Source: a virus. Taken from it: 48,614 nucleotides of DNA. Both the position numbers and the translations under genes were made by a program. The DNA lies in IMG/VR virus record IMGVR_UViG_3300010399_000012, positions 1 to 48,614 of that record; one strand, given 5' to 3'. This document shows, one piece after another, positions 12,354 to 20,435 of the stretch (the first letter of the stretch is position 1; each line of letters opens with the position of its first letter). The notes beneath the pieces are model-generated. The model had not been told where the DNA came from, searched no databases, and worked only from the letters and a program-made list of their open reading frames with translations.

Positions 12354-12666
12354 CGTCTTGATGGAGGGGGTTGATTCACCAGACCAGAGAATTCGCGTAT
12401 ACACCTATCGGTCACCCCGCAGCGGAGGATACCTCACCATGAGCGAGTACGAACGGCAGATGGAAGAATATTTCCGCAATCTCGCGGAAGAGGCCCGAGC
12501 GAAAGGCCTGATCCTCACCTTTGAGGTCACCAACATATCGTATCACGGACAAGCGGCGGTCAACATCGCTAACGGCTTGCCGCCGGACGCCGACCCATCA
12601 GAGGTCAAGGGCTGTTTTAACGATTGGCTGCAAGATTTCCTGCCGCCAGCGTCTTGATGGAGGGGG
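12354..12666. repeat. 17-bp direct repeats flanking one small gene
   Basis: CGTCTTGATGGAGGGGG occurs at 12354-12370 and again at 12650-12666, 296 bp apart. The second copy spans the end of the 72-aa gene at 12439. The pair brackets a single-gene unit, as left by duplication or by a recombination-mediated insertion. Confidence 0.6.
12439..12657 (+). CDS. Hypothetical protein, 72 aa
   Basis: The ATG at 12439 follows GGAGGATACC. The product has an acidic helix (MSEYERQMEEYFRNLAEEAR) then a mixed beta segment (LILTFEVTNISYHGQAAVNI) and a WLQDFLPP end. No family was recognised. It sits between the 17-bp direct repeats, next to the methyltransferase. Confidence 0.55.
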   Translation: MSEYERQMEEYFRNLAEEARAKGLILTFEVTNISYHGQAAVNIANGLPPDADPSEVKGCFNDWLQDFLPPAS

Positions 12667-12688
12667 CAACGTGGGGTAGCGTGGCGGG

Positions 12689-13432
12689 ATGCTTCAGCAG
12701 AAAATTGCCCGTCGGCTCAATTGGTACAAATCCCGTTTCCAAGTGAATAATCCCGTCGTTGGCCGCGCCGTCGAATTGCTCGGCGACCGTGTTTGGATGG
12801 ACGGCCTGACCTATTCCGTCGCCACCCCCCAGATTACGCGCGGCCACAAAAGCACCCTCGCCTTCGGCCTGCACGAGATGGAAGAGCGCGAACTGATCCG
12901 CCGCTGGCTTCCGCCTGACATTCCCGTCATCGAATTCGGCGGCGGGCTTGGCGTCGTGTCATGTCTCACAAATCGCAAGCTGTCTGACCCATCCCGGCAC
13001 ATCGTGGTCGAGGCCAATCCCGCCATGATAGGCGTGTTGGAGCGCAACCGAGACTTGAACGGATGCCGATTTCAGATCGTCAACAAAGCCCTGGCGTATG
13101 GCACCGATTTCATAGAGCTTGACGTGGATGCTGAATTCGTTGGGTCGAGCGTCAAGACGACGAACGGGCACGCGATCCTCGTCCCAACCACGACCCTCAG
13201 CGCCATCACGACAACTGACCGGGTTGGCGTGGTCTGCGATATCGAGGGCGCCGAGGCTGACCTGATCCGAAACGAATTGCCAAAATTGGGCGAGCGGGTC
13301 CGCTTCCTGATGGCCGAAATGCACCCGGCGATATTGGGCGCCGACGCTGTGAACAGCCTGCTCAACACGCTTCGCGATATCGGATTCTACAAAAAGCAGC
13401 AGATCGGTGACAGCGTATTCTTCTCCCGCTAG
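12689..13432 (+). CDS. FkbM-family methyltransferase, 247 aa
   Basis: A SAM-dependent methyltransferase. Motif I is VIEFGGGLG (residues 80-88), the acidic ribose-binding residue is in VVEANP (Glu108), and CDIEGAE (183-189) is the FkbM signature. Known members O-methylate sugars and polyketides. It is the last gene of the rightward arm and converges with the spike gene, the stops overlapping by 4 bases with no terminator between. The neighbour suggests sugar modification of host surface polysaccharide, perhaps to stop reinfection or protect the lysogen; this is an inference. It looks like a moron gene. Confidence 0.85.
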   Translation: MLQQKIARRLNWYKSRFQVNNPVVGRAVELLGDRVWMDGLTYSVATPQITRGHKSTLAFGLHEMEERELIRRWLPPDIPVIEFGGGLGVVSCLTNRKLSDPSRHIVVEANPAMIGVLERNRDLNGCRFQIVNKALAYGTDFIELDVDAEFVGSSVKTTNGHAILVPTTTLSAITTTDRVGVVCDIEGAEADLIRNELPKLGERVRFLMAEMHPAILGADAVNSLLNTLRDIGFYKKQQIGDSVFFSR

Positions 13433-15999
13433 TTCTTGGCGTAGAGCCTTGATTTACTGACGTTGCGGAGCCTCAGCAAGTGCCACGCCTGATCGAGGTT
13501 ACTACCATCTAGAGCGTTCAAGCCGTGCCCCCACCGATCCCCGACTGACGTAACGCCGGTCTGGATGTAGTCAGCCGGCATGATTGCGCCAGTGGTGCTG
13601 TTAAAAATGTCGTGGGCGTTCCTCAAGGCCACCGCCCATGACTTGCTTGCCTTGCAGGCAAGTAGGAAGTTTTGATTATCGGCCGAGCCACTGATGGCTC
13701 GATCCCAGCCGCCTTCATACATGCATGTCTGTTTACTCAGACCGACCAAATGCGAGGCATAAGCCGGCAACAAAGTTTCGAAGTAACGATCGATGGTTTC
13801 GTTGCCACCAAACGTTTTTATCCCCGCCACATAGAGCGCATAAGCCGCTTCCTTCGCTACTGGGTCCGTTCCGGCCGCCAGCCACGCGGTCGTGCACGTC
13901 GCCAGACTGTACGTTGCGTTGCTGTCGTCATTGTAGAGGTACGCCGCCCACGCAAAGACATCATGAACCGACATCGGTTCGGCGTTGGTCGGATTTAGCG
14001 TATCCGTCAGCATAGCTGTAGAGCCGTGAACGCGAGCATAGTTCATCGTGCTCGATCCGATGCCAAGCGTCCCCTGCCCTGCCAGAACATATTTCAAGCG
14101 ACTGTTGCCTGGGAAAGCGGCTTGTATCTCCTTCATCATGAGGTAGGATCGCAGCCCAACCATGCTGGTATAGTCCGAAACAGTCGTTGCTGCCCATGCC
14201 GCACCAGATCGACACTGCCCGCGGCGTGCCAAATAACTCGCCTGCGTAAAAGCGCTTCCCGTGTTCCATGTCTCGTTGCTGTATTCGATCCAAAGCTTGG
14301 CCGAACTCGTCAGGCCCGAATACCCATTTGCTCCGTTCATGATGACGTCTACAGATTTGGTAGCGAGATTCGAAGCCGCACTGTAGTCCGAATCTGACGA
14401 TAGCAGCGCCCAATGCGGAATGGTGATCCACATATCGATTGGAGCAACCGGGCTCATGGCGTTTAGTTCGTTGACCAGGGCCGTGCAGATTTCGAGCGGA
14501 ACGCCGCCCTTATGGCCCCTATCAGCTCCGTTGCTGTTGAAAAACCAAACGCCATACACGAGGGCGCCAGCCCCGTCCGTCTTGGCTGCAATCGTCTTAT
14601 CGAAATAGAAGCTCTTGTAGTCGCCGGCCACGATATAATCATTGCCGAAATGCGAGGCGTAATCGACCCCGTTGGTGAAGAGAACTGGATAGGAAGTCCG
14701 GTCGCTACCGCTGCCGACCTGGAGCGAAATATATTGATTGCCGGTGACGCCGACCTTGAACGTGAAGGTGATCCCAGATCCTGTCCCGGTCATTGATTTA
14801 TTGATCTGGACCTGAGTGGCATTCACAATCTGGGTAACGAGCGTGTTGGCCGGGATGTTGGTTCCAGTTACCGACATGCCTACGGCAATGCCGGTGGTGG
14901 ATGAAAGGTTGGTGATTGTCTGCCCAAGATTGGTGGTGTTGCCGGTCGGGGTCGGCCCGTTGAACGCGCCGAACGAAGTCGTATTCACCCCCAAGGAATA
15001 GGTGTCGGCGTCGCTGACGGTGATCGTGCAGGGCAGCATGTGCAGGTTTGCCATGCCTCCGGTCACCTTGTGGATGATGACGTCGCCGGTATTGAAGCCG
15101 TGAGCAGTGGAGGTAACTACGCCGGGGTTTGCGTTTGTGACGTTAGTGATGGTCCGATCGACGCCGCCGCCCGTGAATGTGCCCTGCCGAACAGCCGTGT
15201 TGCCGATGCGGCAAGTGGCAAGTTCGCCATGTTGCATCGAGGCTGGCGTTCCCGTTACAGCGGCAAGGCTGTACTGGTTTATCCCCGTGGTTTCGCCGTA
15301 CTTTGGCCCAGCAACCCAATTCGTATGGCCAGCCCAGGCGGCATGGCTCGGCAACGTTCGGCTCTCAAATCGGCACATGAAGGCGTCGTTATCGCCAAAC
15401 CAATTCATGAACCGCAGGACGGGCGGGCAGAAATCAACGTAGGTCTGTTTCCACGCGGCGCGGAAGATGTTGCCAGCTTGAAGCTGCGACAGTTCTGATG
15501 TTCTGAAGAACCTGACATTCTTGATAAACTTGCCGGTATTGAGCGGGTCAACGGTGAGCGCATTGACGCCGACAGTTTGGGCGGATCCAGAATAAGTGAG
15601 TTGCGCGGTCCACCGAACGCCGACGCCTTGATCGGTGACGGTCAGGGTAGAACCTGCCAGGCTGACACCCGTGGCGGCGCCGATTGTCCACGACCCAACA
15701 GCAAATTGGATGGTGCCAGAGCCGAAGCCGTCGATCGTGTACGGCCCGGCAAAGTCGGATGATGACGGAAGAAAGACGCCACCAAACGGTGCCCGCTTAT
15801 TTATCGTTGCCGTCGAATAAGCAGGCCAGCCATCGGAATCGACGTTCTGCCCCCACACCGCGCCGCCAACAGTGTTCCAAGTACCCCCCGTGGCAGGACC
15901 GCCAAACTGCGTTGCGCCGCGCATGTGATCAATAAACTGAAACTCCGAACCATTGCTGGAGTTTAGGTTAATGCTAGTCCGCTTATCAGATGCGGTCAT
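13429..15999 (-). CDS. Tail spike with glycoside-hydrolase-like catalytic domain, 856 aa
   Basis: A likely polysaccharide-degrading spike. FCPPVLRFMNWFGDND (around residue 195) and IEYSNETWN (acid/base candidate Glu576) are patterns of clan GH-A type barrels. MYEGGWD places a second Glu at 762, where the nucleophile would be expected. Between them the chain reads as helical barrel repeats. Residues about 283-415 are a Gly/Thr/Val-rich insertion (ITNVTNANPGVVTSTAHGFN, VGMSVTGTNIPANTLVTQ) like the small adhesin domains of other phage fibres. The first 180 residues look beta-rich and may attach the spike to the virion. Catalysis is predicted, not shown. It is the last gene of the late operon. 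Confidence 0.7.
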   Translation of the reverse strand: MTASDKRTSINLNSSNGSEFQFIDHMRGATQFGGPATGGTWNTVGGAVWGQNVDSDGWPAYSTATINKRAPFGGVFLPSSSDFAGPYTIDGFGSGTIQFAVGSWTIGAATGVSLAGSTLTVTDQGVGVRWTAQLTYSGSAQTVGVNALTVDPLNTGKFIKNVRFFRTSELSQLQAGNIFRAAWKQTYVDFCPPVLRFMNWFGDNDAFMCRFESRTLPSHAAWAGHTNWVAGPKYGETTGINQYSLAAVTGTPASMQHGELATCRIGNTAVRQGTFTGGGVDRTITNVTNANPGVVTSTAHGFNTGDVIIHKVTGGMANLHMLPCTITVSDADTYSLGVNTTSFGAFNGPTPTGNTTNLGQTITNLSSTTGIAVGMSVTGTNIPANTLVTQIVNATQVQINKSMTGTGSGITFTFKVGVTGNQYISLQVGSGSDRTSYPVLFTNGVDYASHFGNDYIVAGDYKSFYFDKTIAAKTDGAGALVYGVWFFNSNGADRGHKGGVPLEICTALVNELNAMSPVAPIDMWITIPHWALLSSDSDYSAASNLATKSVDVIMNGANGYSGLTSSAKLWIEYSNETWNTGSAFTQASYLARRGQCRSGAAWAATTVSDYTSMVGLRSYLMMKEIQAAFPGNSRLKYVLAGQGTLGIGSSTMNYARVHGSTAMLTDTLNPTNAEPMSVHDVFAWAAYLYNDDSNATYSLATCTTAWLAAGTDPVAKEAAYALYVAGIKTFGGNETIDRYFETLLPAYASHLVGLSKQTCMYEGGWDRAISGSADNQNFLLACKASKSWAVALRNAHDIFNSTTGAIMPADYIQTGVTSVGDRWGHGLNALDGSNLDQAWHLLRLRNVSKSRLYAKN

Positions 16000-16002
16000 G
16001 CG

Positions 16003-16926
16003 TTAGCGCGCCGTCGTGAAGAGTTTTTCGACTTCCACGTAATCGACATAGGCGCCAGACCTCGCCGTGGTTCCGGCGGTCTTTTCGCTCGCCACGGCAT
16101 AACCTGTTTCCCTGCCGGACCCCGTTGGAATGTTCGTCGTGTTGGTCGCCACAAGCACGTCATCGATATAGAACGTGACGCTGGTACCGGCCGCGTTCAC
16201 ATCGATTCTGAAGCGCTGATGTGTGCCCGCGACGGCAGCAATCGTGGTGTCCGTCGTTGTCGCGGTGCCGTTGCTGCGGGTGATCGCTTCCCATTTGCCG
16301 CTGTTGTTCGCGCTCGAATAGCTGAACATGATGGCGTCGGTCGGGGTGCCGGTGAAGTTGTCCTGGAATCCGATCTTGGTCAGGAACGTTTCGGTGCCGT
16401 CGGACAAAACCGGAATGGCAACCTTGGCCAGAAACCGGGTTCGGCCGTCGCCGAATTTCAGAATGGCCGTCTGCGAACTGTTGATGGAGACCTTGCCTGT
16501 GCTCGTGCCGAGATCGAGAGAGATGACACCGAGCGCATTCAAGCTGCCGATCGTGACCGAGGAAACGGCAGCCCCGGTTCCGGTCCATGAAAGGTTGAAT
16601 TCAGGCGCTACGACGCTCGCTGAAAGGCAGTCCGAATAGGCATAGAACCGCCGAGCGGATGATCTGAACTGTCCCGCTCGCGGTATCCACACGGCGGCTG
16701 ATGCCGTTGCATCCGTGCAATACCATAGCTCGGTCGTGTCGCTACGATACCAGAGCGACCCAACGTGATAGCCGGCCGAACTGTCATCGGTCGCTGCCGG
16801 ATCTGCCGTCGCGATCAGGTTATCAACGGTGCGATAGTTCGTCGTCGAACCAGACCGCGCTGTCGGACGCGACAAGGCCCCAGCCCCGGTGAGCAAGGTG
16901 CGGGCAGAAATCTTCTGGTTGGCCAT
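16003..16926 (-). CDS. Tail fibre protein with lectin-like domain, 307 aa
   Basis: The N-terminal MANQKISARTLLTGAGALSR is the usual short attachment segment of phage fibres. The C-terminal two thirds form a beta-jellyroll of the LamG/concanavalin type (FLTKIGFQDNFTG, RFRIDVNAAGTSVTFYIDD). Such domains bind glycans. The gene lies directly before the spike gene, with a 3-base gap. Confidence 0.7.
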   Translation of the reverse strand: MANQKISARTLLTGAGALSRPTARSGSTTNYRTVDNLIATADPAATDDSSAGYHVGSLWYRSDTTELWYCTDATASAAVWIPRAGQFRSSARRFYAYSDCLSASVVAPEFNLSWTGTGAAVSSVTIGSLNALGVISLDLGTSTGKVSINSSQTAILKFGDGRTRFLAKVAIPVLSDGTETFLTKIGFQDNFTGTPTDAIMFSYSSANNSGKWEAITRSNGTATTTDTTIAAVAGTHQRFRIDVNAAGTSVTFYIDDVLVATNTTNIPTGSGRETGYAVASEKTAGTTARSGAYVDYVEVEKLFTTAR

Positions 16927-17423
16927 TATGCTGCATCCTCAAGTAAGATGGTGTCGGTTGAATCTTCTAGTTCGATAAGATCGGTCGTTCCCTCCAGCTC
17001 AATTCCGTTGGCTACCGCCGCTACGGTGAAGGAGACCGTGTTCGAATAGGTGCTGTATGATCCGCCCGAATGCTTGAACTTGCAGCGCGCCTCATAATTG
17101 CCGTTCGCAAGGGCGCTGCCCGGGAAATCAATTTCGGTCCCGGTGATCTCGCTCGTTGTGACCGTATGGTTCGTGACTGTGGCGCCCGACCAATCCCCGC
17201 CCGCGGTCTGCACTTCGAATTGAAGGTCATCCTGGTCGGCCCATGCAGCGTCGATGATCCAGAGCGGAGTTGCTTGCGTCGTGTCCCACGCTGGGTCCAT
17301 CGCCAAAACAGGCGCTGTCGGGGCCGCCGGAACTGACCCTCCCGCACTCCCAAGGTGTCTGCGCTGGCGCTCGTCCTGCCATCGCCAAAACGAGCGGCGT
17401 CGCCACATTCTTATTAATGCCAT
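16926..17423 (-). CDS. Tail-associated protein with FN3-like domain, 165 aa
   Basis: A beta-sandwich region (PTAPVLAMDPAWDTTQATPL to YSTYSNTVSFTVAA) resembles fibronectin type III modules of tail proteins. The C-terminus repeats short acidic units: IELEGTTD, IELEDSTD, ILLEDAA. Its stop overlaps the fibre start, so the two proteins are made together. The basic N-terminus (MALIRMWRRRSFW) may be unstructured, or the start may lie further downstream. Confidence 0.6.
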   Translation of the reverse strand: MALIRMWRRRSFWRWQDERQRRHLGSAGGSVPAAPTAPVLAMDPAWDTTQATPLWIIDAAWADQDDLQFEVQTAGGDWSGATVTNHTVTTSEITGTEIDFPGSALANGNYEARCKFKHSGGSYSTYSNTVSFTVAAVANGIELEGTTDLIELEDSTDTILLEDAA

Positions 17424-17437
17424 CGGTCACCGATCAT

Positions 17438-17467
17438 GAAAAAGCCCGGCGCTGCTTAACGCCGGGC
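17438..17467 (-). terminator. Rho-independent terminator after the lysis/moron block
   Basis: On the minus strand GCCCGGCG (17467-17460) pairs perfectly with CGCCGGGC (17451-17444) around an 8-base loop and is followed by TTTTTC. It separates the lysis block (17544-20435) from the fibre/spike genes downstream, so the fibres need read-through or their own promoter. Confidence 0.85.
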
Positions 17468-17543
17468 AAGTCTAGGGAGGCGAATACAGGGACAGGAGGT
17501 TCCCTGCAGCCCTCTCGGGCGGGGTTACGGCACAAGGCCGAAT

Positions 17544-17654
17544 TCAGACGATGCCAAACACATGCAGCAATCCGTAGATCGCCAAGCCGGCGCACAACAC
17601 TGCCCCGCCGAGCAACATGAACACGGCGCGCAGTTGGCGGTCCTCGGGGCTCAT
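17544..17654 (-). CDS. Membrane miniprotein, 36 aa
   Basis: ATGA overlap with the previous gene (17651-17654). Charged start (MSPEDRQLRA) then one long hydrophobic helix (VFMLLGGAVLCAGLAIYGLL). It is the last gene before the terminator at 17438. Perhaps a lysis accessory; no family was recognised. Confidence 0.5.
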   Translation of the reverse strand: MSPEDRQLRAVFMLLGGAVLCAGLAIYGLLHVFGIV

Positions 17655-17878
17655 CGTTTGCACGGGTTGGGTTTGCCGACCGAATAAGCCTCGCTCATCG
17701 CCTGGTATCGGCCGCCGCCCTTGCAGAGTTCTTTCCAGCGTTTCGCTTGCTGGCGGTCGAGATAGGCTTGCGAGTATGTGCCGAATGCGGGCTGCTGATT
17801 TGCCCTATAGTCGGACCGCGCATGCGTGCAGGTTGCCATGAGAACGAGCGCCGACAATGCCGGGATGATCCACTGCAT
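17651..17878 (-). CDS. Exported small Cys-containing protein, 75 aa
   Basis: The start at 17878 overlaps the DUF3309 stop (ATGA). A signal-like N-terminus (MQWIIPALSALVLMATCTHA) carries a Cys, but the surrounding residues are a poor lipobox. The mature part is polar and helical with two more Cys (SQAYLDRQQAKRWKELCK, KPNPCKR). It is probably periplasmic. Location in the lysis block suggests an envelope role. Confidence 0.5.
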   Translation of the reverse strand: MQWIIPALSALVLMATCTHARSDYRANQQPAFGTYSQAYLDRQQAKRWKELCKGGGRYQAMSEAYSVGKPNPCKR

Positions 17879-18042
17879 CAGAGCTTGCCAAGCAGCAAGA
17901 GAATGAGAAGCACAACCACAATCAGCCCGAGCGCGCCGCCGCCGTAATGGCCGGTGCCGTAGAACGGCCCGCCACCGAGTCCTGAAAACCCGCCGAGCAG
18001 CAGGATAATCAGGAGAATTAACAGGATTGTTCCGAGAGACAT
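17878..18042 (-). CDS. DUF3309 family small membrane protein, 54 aa
   Basis: It begins MSLGTILLILLIILLLGG, has a glycine-rich middle (FSGLGGGPFYGTGHYGGG) and ends with a second Leu/Val helix (LGLIVVVLLILLLLGKL). That is the usual DUF3309 pattern of alphaproteobacterial chromosomes. Function unknown. Its presence in a phage suggests capture from the host; in the lysis block it might act as an extra pinholin-like protein, which is speculation. Confidence 0.75.
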   Translation of the reverse strand: MSLGTILLILLIILLLGGFSGLGGGPFYGTGHYGGGALGLIVVVLLILLLLGKL

Positions 18043-18212
18043 GGCATTTCCTCAAACGTCACGCGGTAGAGTTTTCCCCTCTCCAGCCTGCCGAGTGACG
18101 GATGCAGGTTGGTGGTGATGGTGTTGCCTTCGATTTTCAGGAGGCTGAGTTCATTGCCGCTGCCCATCAGGACAGCGGCCACACACTCTGTTTCGACAAC
18201 GAGCGCCGGCAC
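18018..18212 (-). CDS. Hypothetical beta-rich protein, 64 aa
   Basis: The GTG at 18212 lies just beyond the stop of the upstream gene; a longer frame (to 18248) would overlap it. The pattern VETECVAAVLMGSGNELSLL, IEGNTITTNLHPSLGRLERG and YRVTFEE suggests a small beta barrel. It overlaps the DUF3309 start by 25 bases in another frame. Function unknown. Confidence 0.45.
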   Translation of the reverse strand: MPALVVETECVAAVLMGSGNELSLLKIEGNTITTNLHPSLGRLERGKLYRVTFEEMPCLSEQSC

Positions 18213-18216
18213 GAGG

Positions 18217-18600
18217 TCAGCGCCGGATGAACAACGCTGAGAGCGCAATGCCCGCCATTAGCAGACCAAGCGCCCACCCAAACAATGCGTTCATTCCGAG
18301 CCCGCGCCCAGTCTGCGACGAGACGTAGGACTTGACAGGCTCAAGGTCCTTGTTGGTTGCATACAGACCGCGCTCGCTGCTGATCTGCTCGCGGAGTTCG
18401 TTTGCCTTTTCGTCCTTGTAATTTTGGATCTCACGGGCCAAACCAAGCGCGGCGAGGTCAGCGGTTTCCTTGATCTTTAGCGCCTTCTCGCGCTCTATGT
18501 TTACTTCAGCGTAGCGGCGGTCCCTCTCCTCACTAAACCGCATATCAGCGGCTCGCAGCGCTTCAAGATGTTCTTTGAGAGGAACAGTTTCGCCCGGCAT
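18217..18600 (-). CDS. Coiled-coil protein with C-terminal membrane anchor, 127 aa
   Basis: Residues about 1-90 are one long charged coiled coil (LKEHLEALRAADMRFSEERD, KIKETADLAALGLAREIQNY). Residues 100-125 form a transmembrane helix (LFGWALGLLMAGIALSALFI). Tail-anchored coiled coils are common in phage lysis blocks and may be holin regulators or spanin-like. No family is assigned. Confidence 0.6.
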   Translation of the reverse strand: MPGETVPLKEHLEALRAADMRFSEERDRRYAEVNIEREKALKIKETADLAALGLAREIQNYKDEKANELREQISSERGLYATNKDLEPVKSYVSSQTGRGLGMNALFGWALGLLMAGIALSALFIRR

Positions 18601-18628
18601 TCATGCCCCCGTAGGGGCACGCGCCCCG

Positions 18629-18922
18629 CTATTTGCCCAACATGGTTTTAACGCCCAGCCAGAAAGCCCCGACTGCGCCCGTAACGATTGCGGTAGCAAC
18701 AACCTTGAAAGTCAGACTCTGTGCCTGCTCGACGCTTTTGCGCCATCTGCGCAGATGAACGAAGTCAGCCCGCAGCTCGACGCGATCCTCTTCCTCAATG
18801 CCGAAGGAAGTCAGTATGGTTGCAATGGTCTTTAAGACCACCTCATCCACTTCAGAGTTGTGCAGACGGTGCTGTTCGGACAGCACTTCTGCCACAACTT
18901 GACGCACGTCCTGATCGTCCAT
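18629..18922 (-). CDS. DUF6127-like membrane protein, 97 aa
   Basis: Start ATG at 18922. A soluble part with FVHLRRWRKSVEQAQ precedes one C-terminal transmembrane helix (VVATAIVTGAVGAFWLGVK) and a short basic end. This pattern fits DUF6127, a family near phage lysis genes and possibly a holin-like protein. The gap to the o-spanin gene (18923-19072) contains only small hairpins (18958-18973; 19038-19060) without clear T-tracts. Confidence 0.5.
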   Translation of the reverse strand: MDDQDVRQVVAEVLSEQHRLHNSEVDEVVLKTIATILTSFGIEEEDRVELRADFVHLRRWRKSVEQAQSLTFKVVATAIVTGAVGAFWLGVKTMLGK

Positions 18923-19072
18923 TTTGCTTGTCAACCAGCTACTGAGCAAAAATGAACAGCCCGCCTCCGGGCTCTTGTGATTGAATACAGGGCAGCCATC
19001 ATTTTGGAACCTCATTCCAAGGGGTGGTCAGGGCCTGTCGCTCTGTTTCGACCAGAGCGATGGGTCCGCTTG

Positions 19073-19276
19073 CTATTTCTTAGGTACGCACTGATCCCGA
19101 TACGTTAACTCGTTCGCAAGTAAACGCTTTTTCACGCCCGAGGTTGCAGTGATCGCCCCGTCACCCTTGGCGACCACCACCCTGTTGTAGACCTGGCAAA
19201 ACGAGTCCGTTGGAGGCGGAGCGTGCGCGCAGCTACTTAGGCTCAAGGCCGCCCAAGCCAGCATCAACCTCTTCAT
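19073..19276 (-). CDS. Outer spanin-like lipoprotein, 67 aa
   Basis: Start at the ATG at 19276. It has a short signal peptide with a good lipobox (AALSLSSC, Cys about 16) and then AHAPPPTDSF, the proline-rich start typical of Rz1-like outer spanins. It overlaps the proposed inner spanin gene by 44 bases in a different frame, a classic overlapping spanin pair. Together they would fuse inner and outer membranes in the last step of lysis. Confidence 0.65.
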   Translation of the reverse strand: MKRLMLAWAALSLSSCAHAPPPTDSFCQVYNRVVVAKGDGAITATSGVKKRLLANELTYRDQCVPKK

Positions 19277-19460
19277 CGGACATCGCATTGACTTTCTCCA
19301 TGATAGCCTTGCCGGCCGTCGTCTTGACGAGGATCGACTGCGTTACCTCCGCAATCGCCTTGTCGTACCCTTTGTCGATCAGCTCCCTCTCCCTTATCGA
19401 CGACATGATCGAGTTGACCAGCTTCAGAAGTTGAAGAGCGAGACCAATCCAAGTGAACAT
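19233..19460 (-). CDS. Inner spanin-like protein, 75 aa
   Basis: An N-terminal membrane-type helix (MFTWIGLALQLLKLVNSIMS) is followed by a charged helical region (SIRERELIDKGYDKAIAEVT, GKAIMEKVNAMSDEEVD). The start at 19460 overlaps the holin stop. Size and position before the lipoprotein gene fit an inner spanin (Rz). It is short compared with typical Rz, so the assignment is moderate. Confidence 0.55.
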   Translation of the reverse strand: MFTWIGLALQLLKLVNSIMSSIRERELIDKGYDKAIAEVTQSILVKTTAGKAIMEKVNAMSDEEVDAGLGGLEPK

Positions 19461-19720
19461 CAGGGTTGAACCGCGCCCGTAGCCGAGTTCACGGTTGGAA
19501 CATCGGAGCGCGCCGCTGTTGCGGCCGGAACAGGCTTGGTATTCCACTTGACCCAGAGACCCCACGCCGCTGCACCAAGGGCAACACCGCCGCTGAGAAT
19601 CTGGATGACTTGATCAGCCAAGACGGGGACTTGCGCCGGATCGATCTTGCCCTTACCAGCGAAGAAGCCGCCGATCCCGATCAAAACATAGCGAACGGTC
19701 TGCCAAATAGTATCGTTCAT
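19460..19720 (-). CDS. Holin, Pam3-gp28-like, 86 aa
   Basis: The pattern MNDTIWQTVRYVLIGIGGFF, DPAQVPVLADQVIQILSGG and ALGAAAWGLWVK gives two transmembrane helices with a short loop. The tail KPVPAATAARSDVPTVNSAT is typical of this small alphaproteobacterial phage holin family. It lies directly after the endolysin. It forms membrane lesions that release the endolysin. Confidence 0.7.
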   Translation of the reverse strand: MNDTIWQTVRYVLIGIGGFFAGKGKIDPAQVPVLADQVIQILSGGVALGAAAWGLWVKWNTKPVPAATAARSDVPTVNSATGAVQP

Positions 19721-19757
19721 TCTCGTAGTCTCCAGTGATGCTAATTGCGCGATGCCG

Positions 19758-20435
19758 TCACGCGGCGGTTTTGTTTATGGCTTCCCAGCATTGAGGACCG
19801 CAGATGCCGTCAGCGGCAAGGTTGTGTGCCGCCTGAAATTGCTTCACAGCCTTTTCAGTGCCAGCCCCGAAGAACCCATCAATGTCGTCACCCTTCATTC
19901 CGATGCCGGCCTGCATCATTTTCACCAGCTCGCCGCGGGCCTTCAGCCGCAAAGTCGTAGGCGGCGGTACGTAGTTGTTCGCCTCAGGTGCCAACTCCTC
20001 GGCGGCTTCAGCCATGCCACCCAAGTTCCACTTCTTTCCATCGTCGAACTCGGATTCCTTCTCCGTGACCGAGACATGCGTATGATGGTTATGAGGGTTT
20101 GCCCCGCTGTACGGCCTCCACTTCCAGGCCTCCGGGCCGCCCTTGCCCGATGCGATCTTCCGATTGCTGATCACATAGCGAACGCGTGGATCCTTGTTCT
20201 TCAGCATCATCTCGGCGAAGGCATAGGCGTCAAAGCCGGTCTCCGGCGCGTGCGTGAAGTCAAACGCACGAACGACGCCCTGCCCCTTCACCACGATATA
20301 GGGGTTGTGATCACTCGACCGCGAGGCGTGCGCGGCGTCGCCGATCCCGCCGTCGCTGTCCTTCCGCCGGTGCGGGTTTTCAGCATTAACCTGGTCCAGG
20401 AGCGTCTTGATGCTTTTCGCAAGGCGCCATGCCAT
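19758..20435 (-). CDS. Endolysin: M15-like peptidase with peptidoglycan-binding domain, 225 aa
   Basis: The N-terminal half is a zinc peptidase of VanY/M15 type: SRSSDHNPY (His43), AFDFTH (Asp59) and NPHNHHTHVSV (His118/His120) supply the metal ligands. A short linker leads to a C-terminal PG_binding_1 domain (about 164-220: LVKMMQAGIGMKGDDIDGFF, CGPQCWEAI). There is no signal peptide, so it depends on the holin. It cuts peptide cross-links rather than sugar chains. Confidence 0.85.
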   Translation of the reverse strand: MAWRLAKSIKTLLDQVNAENPHRRKDSDGGIGDAAHASRSSDHNPYIVVKGQGVVRAFDFTHAPETGFDAYAFAEMMLKNKDPRVRYVISNRKIASGKGGPEAWKWRPYSGANPHNHHTHVSVTEKESEFDDGKKWNLGGMAEAAEELAPEANNYVPPPTTLRLKARGELVKMMQAGIGMKGDDIDGFFGAGTEKAVKQFQAAHNLAADGICGPQCWEAINKTAA

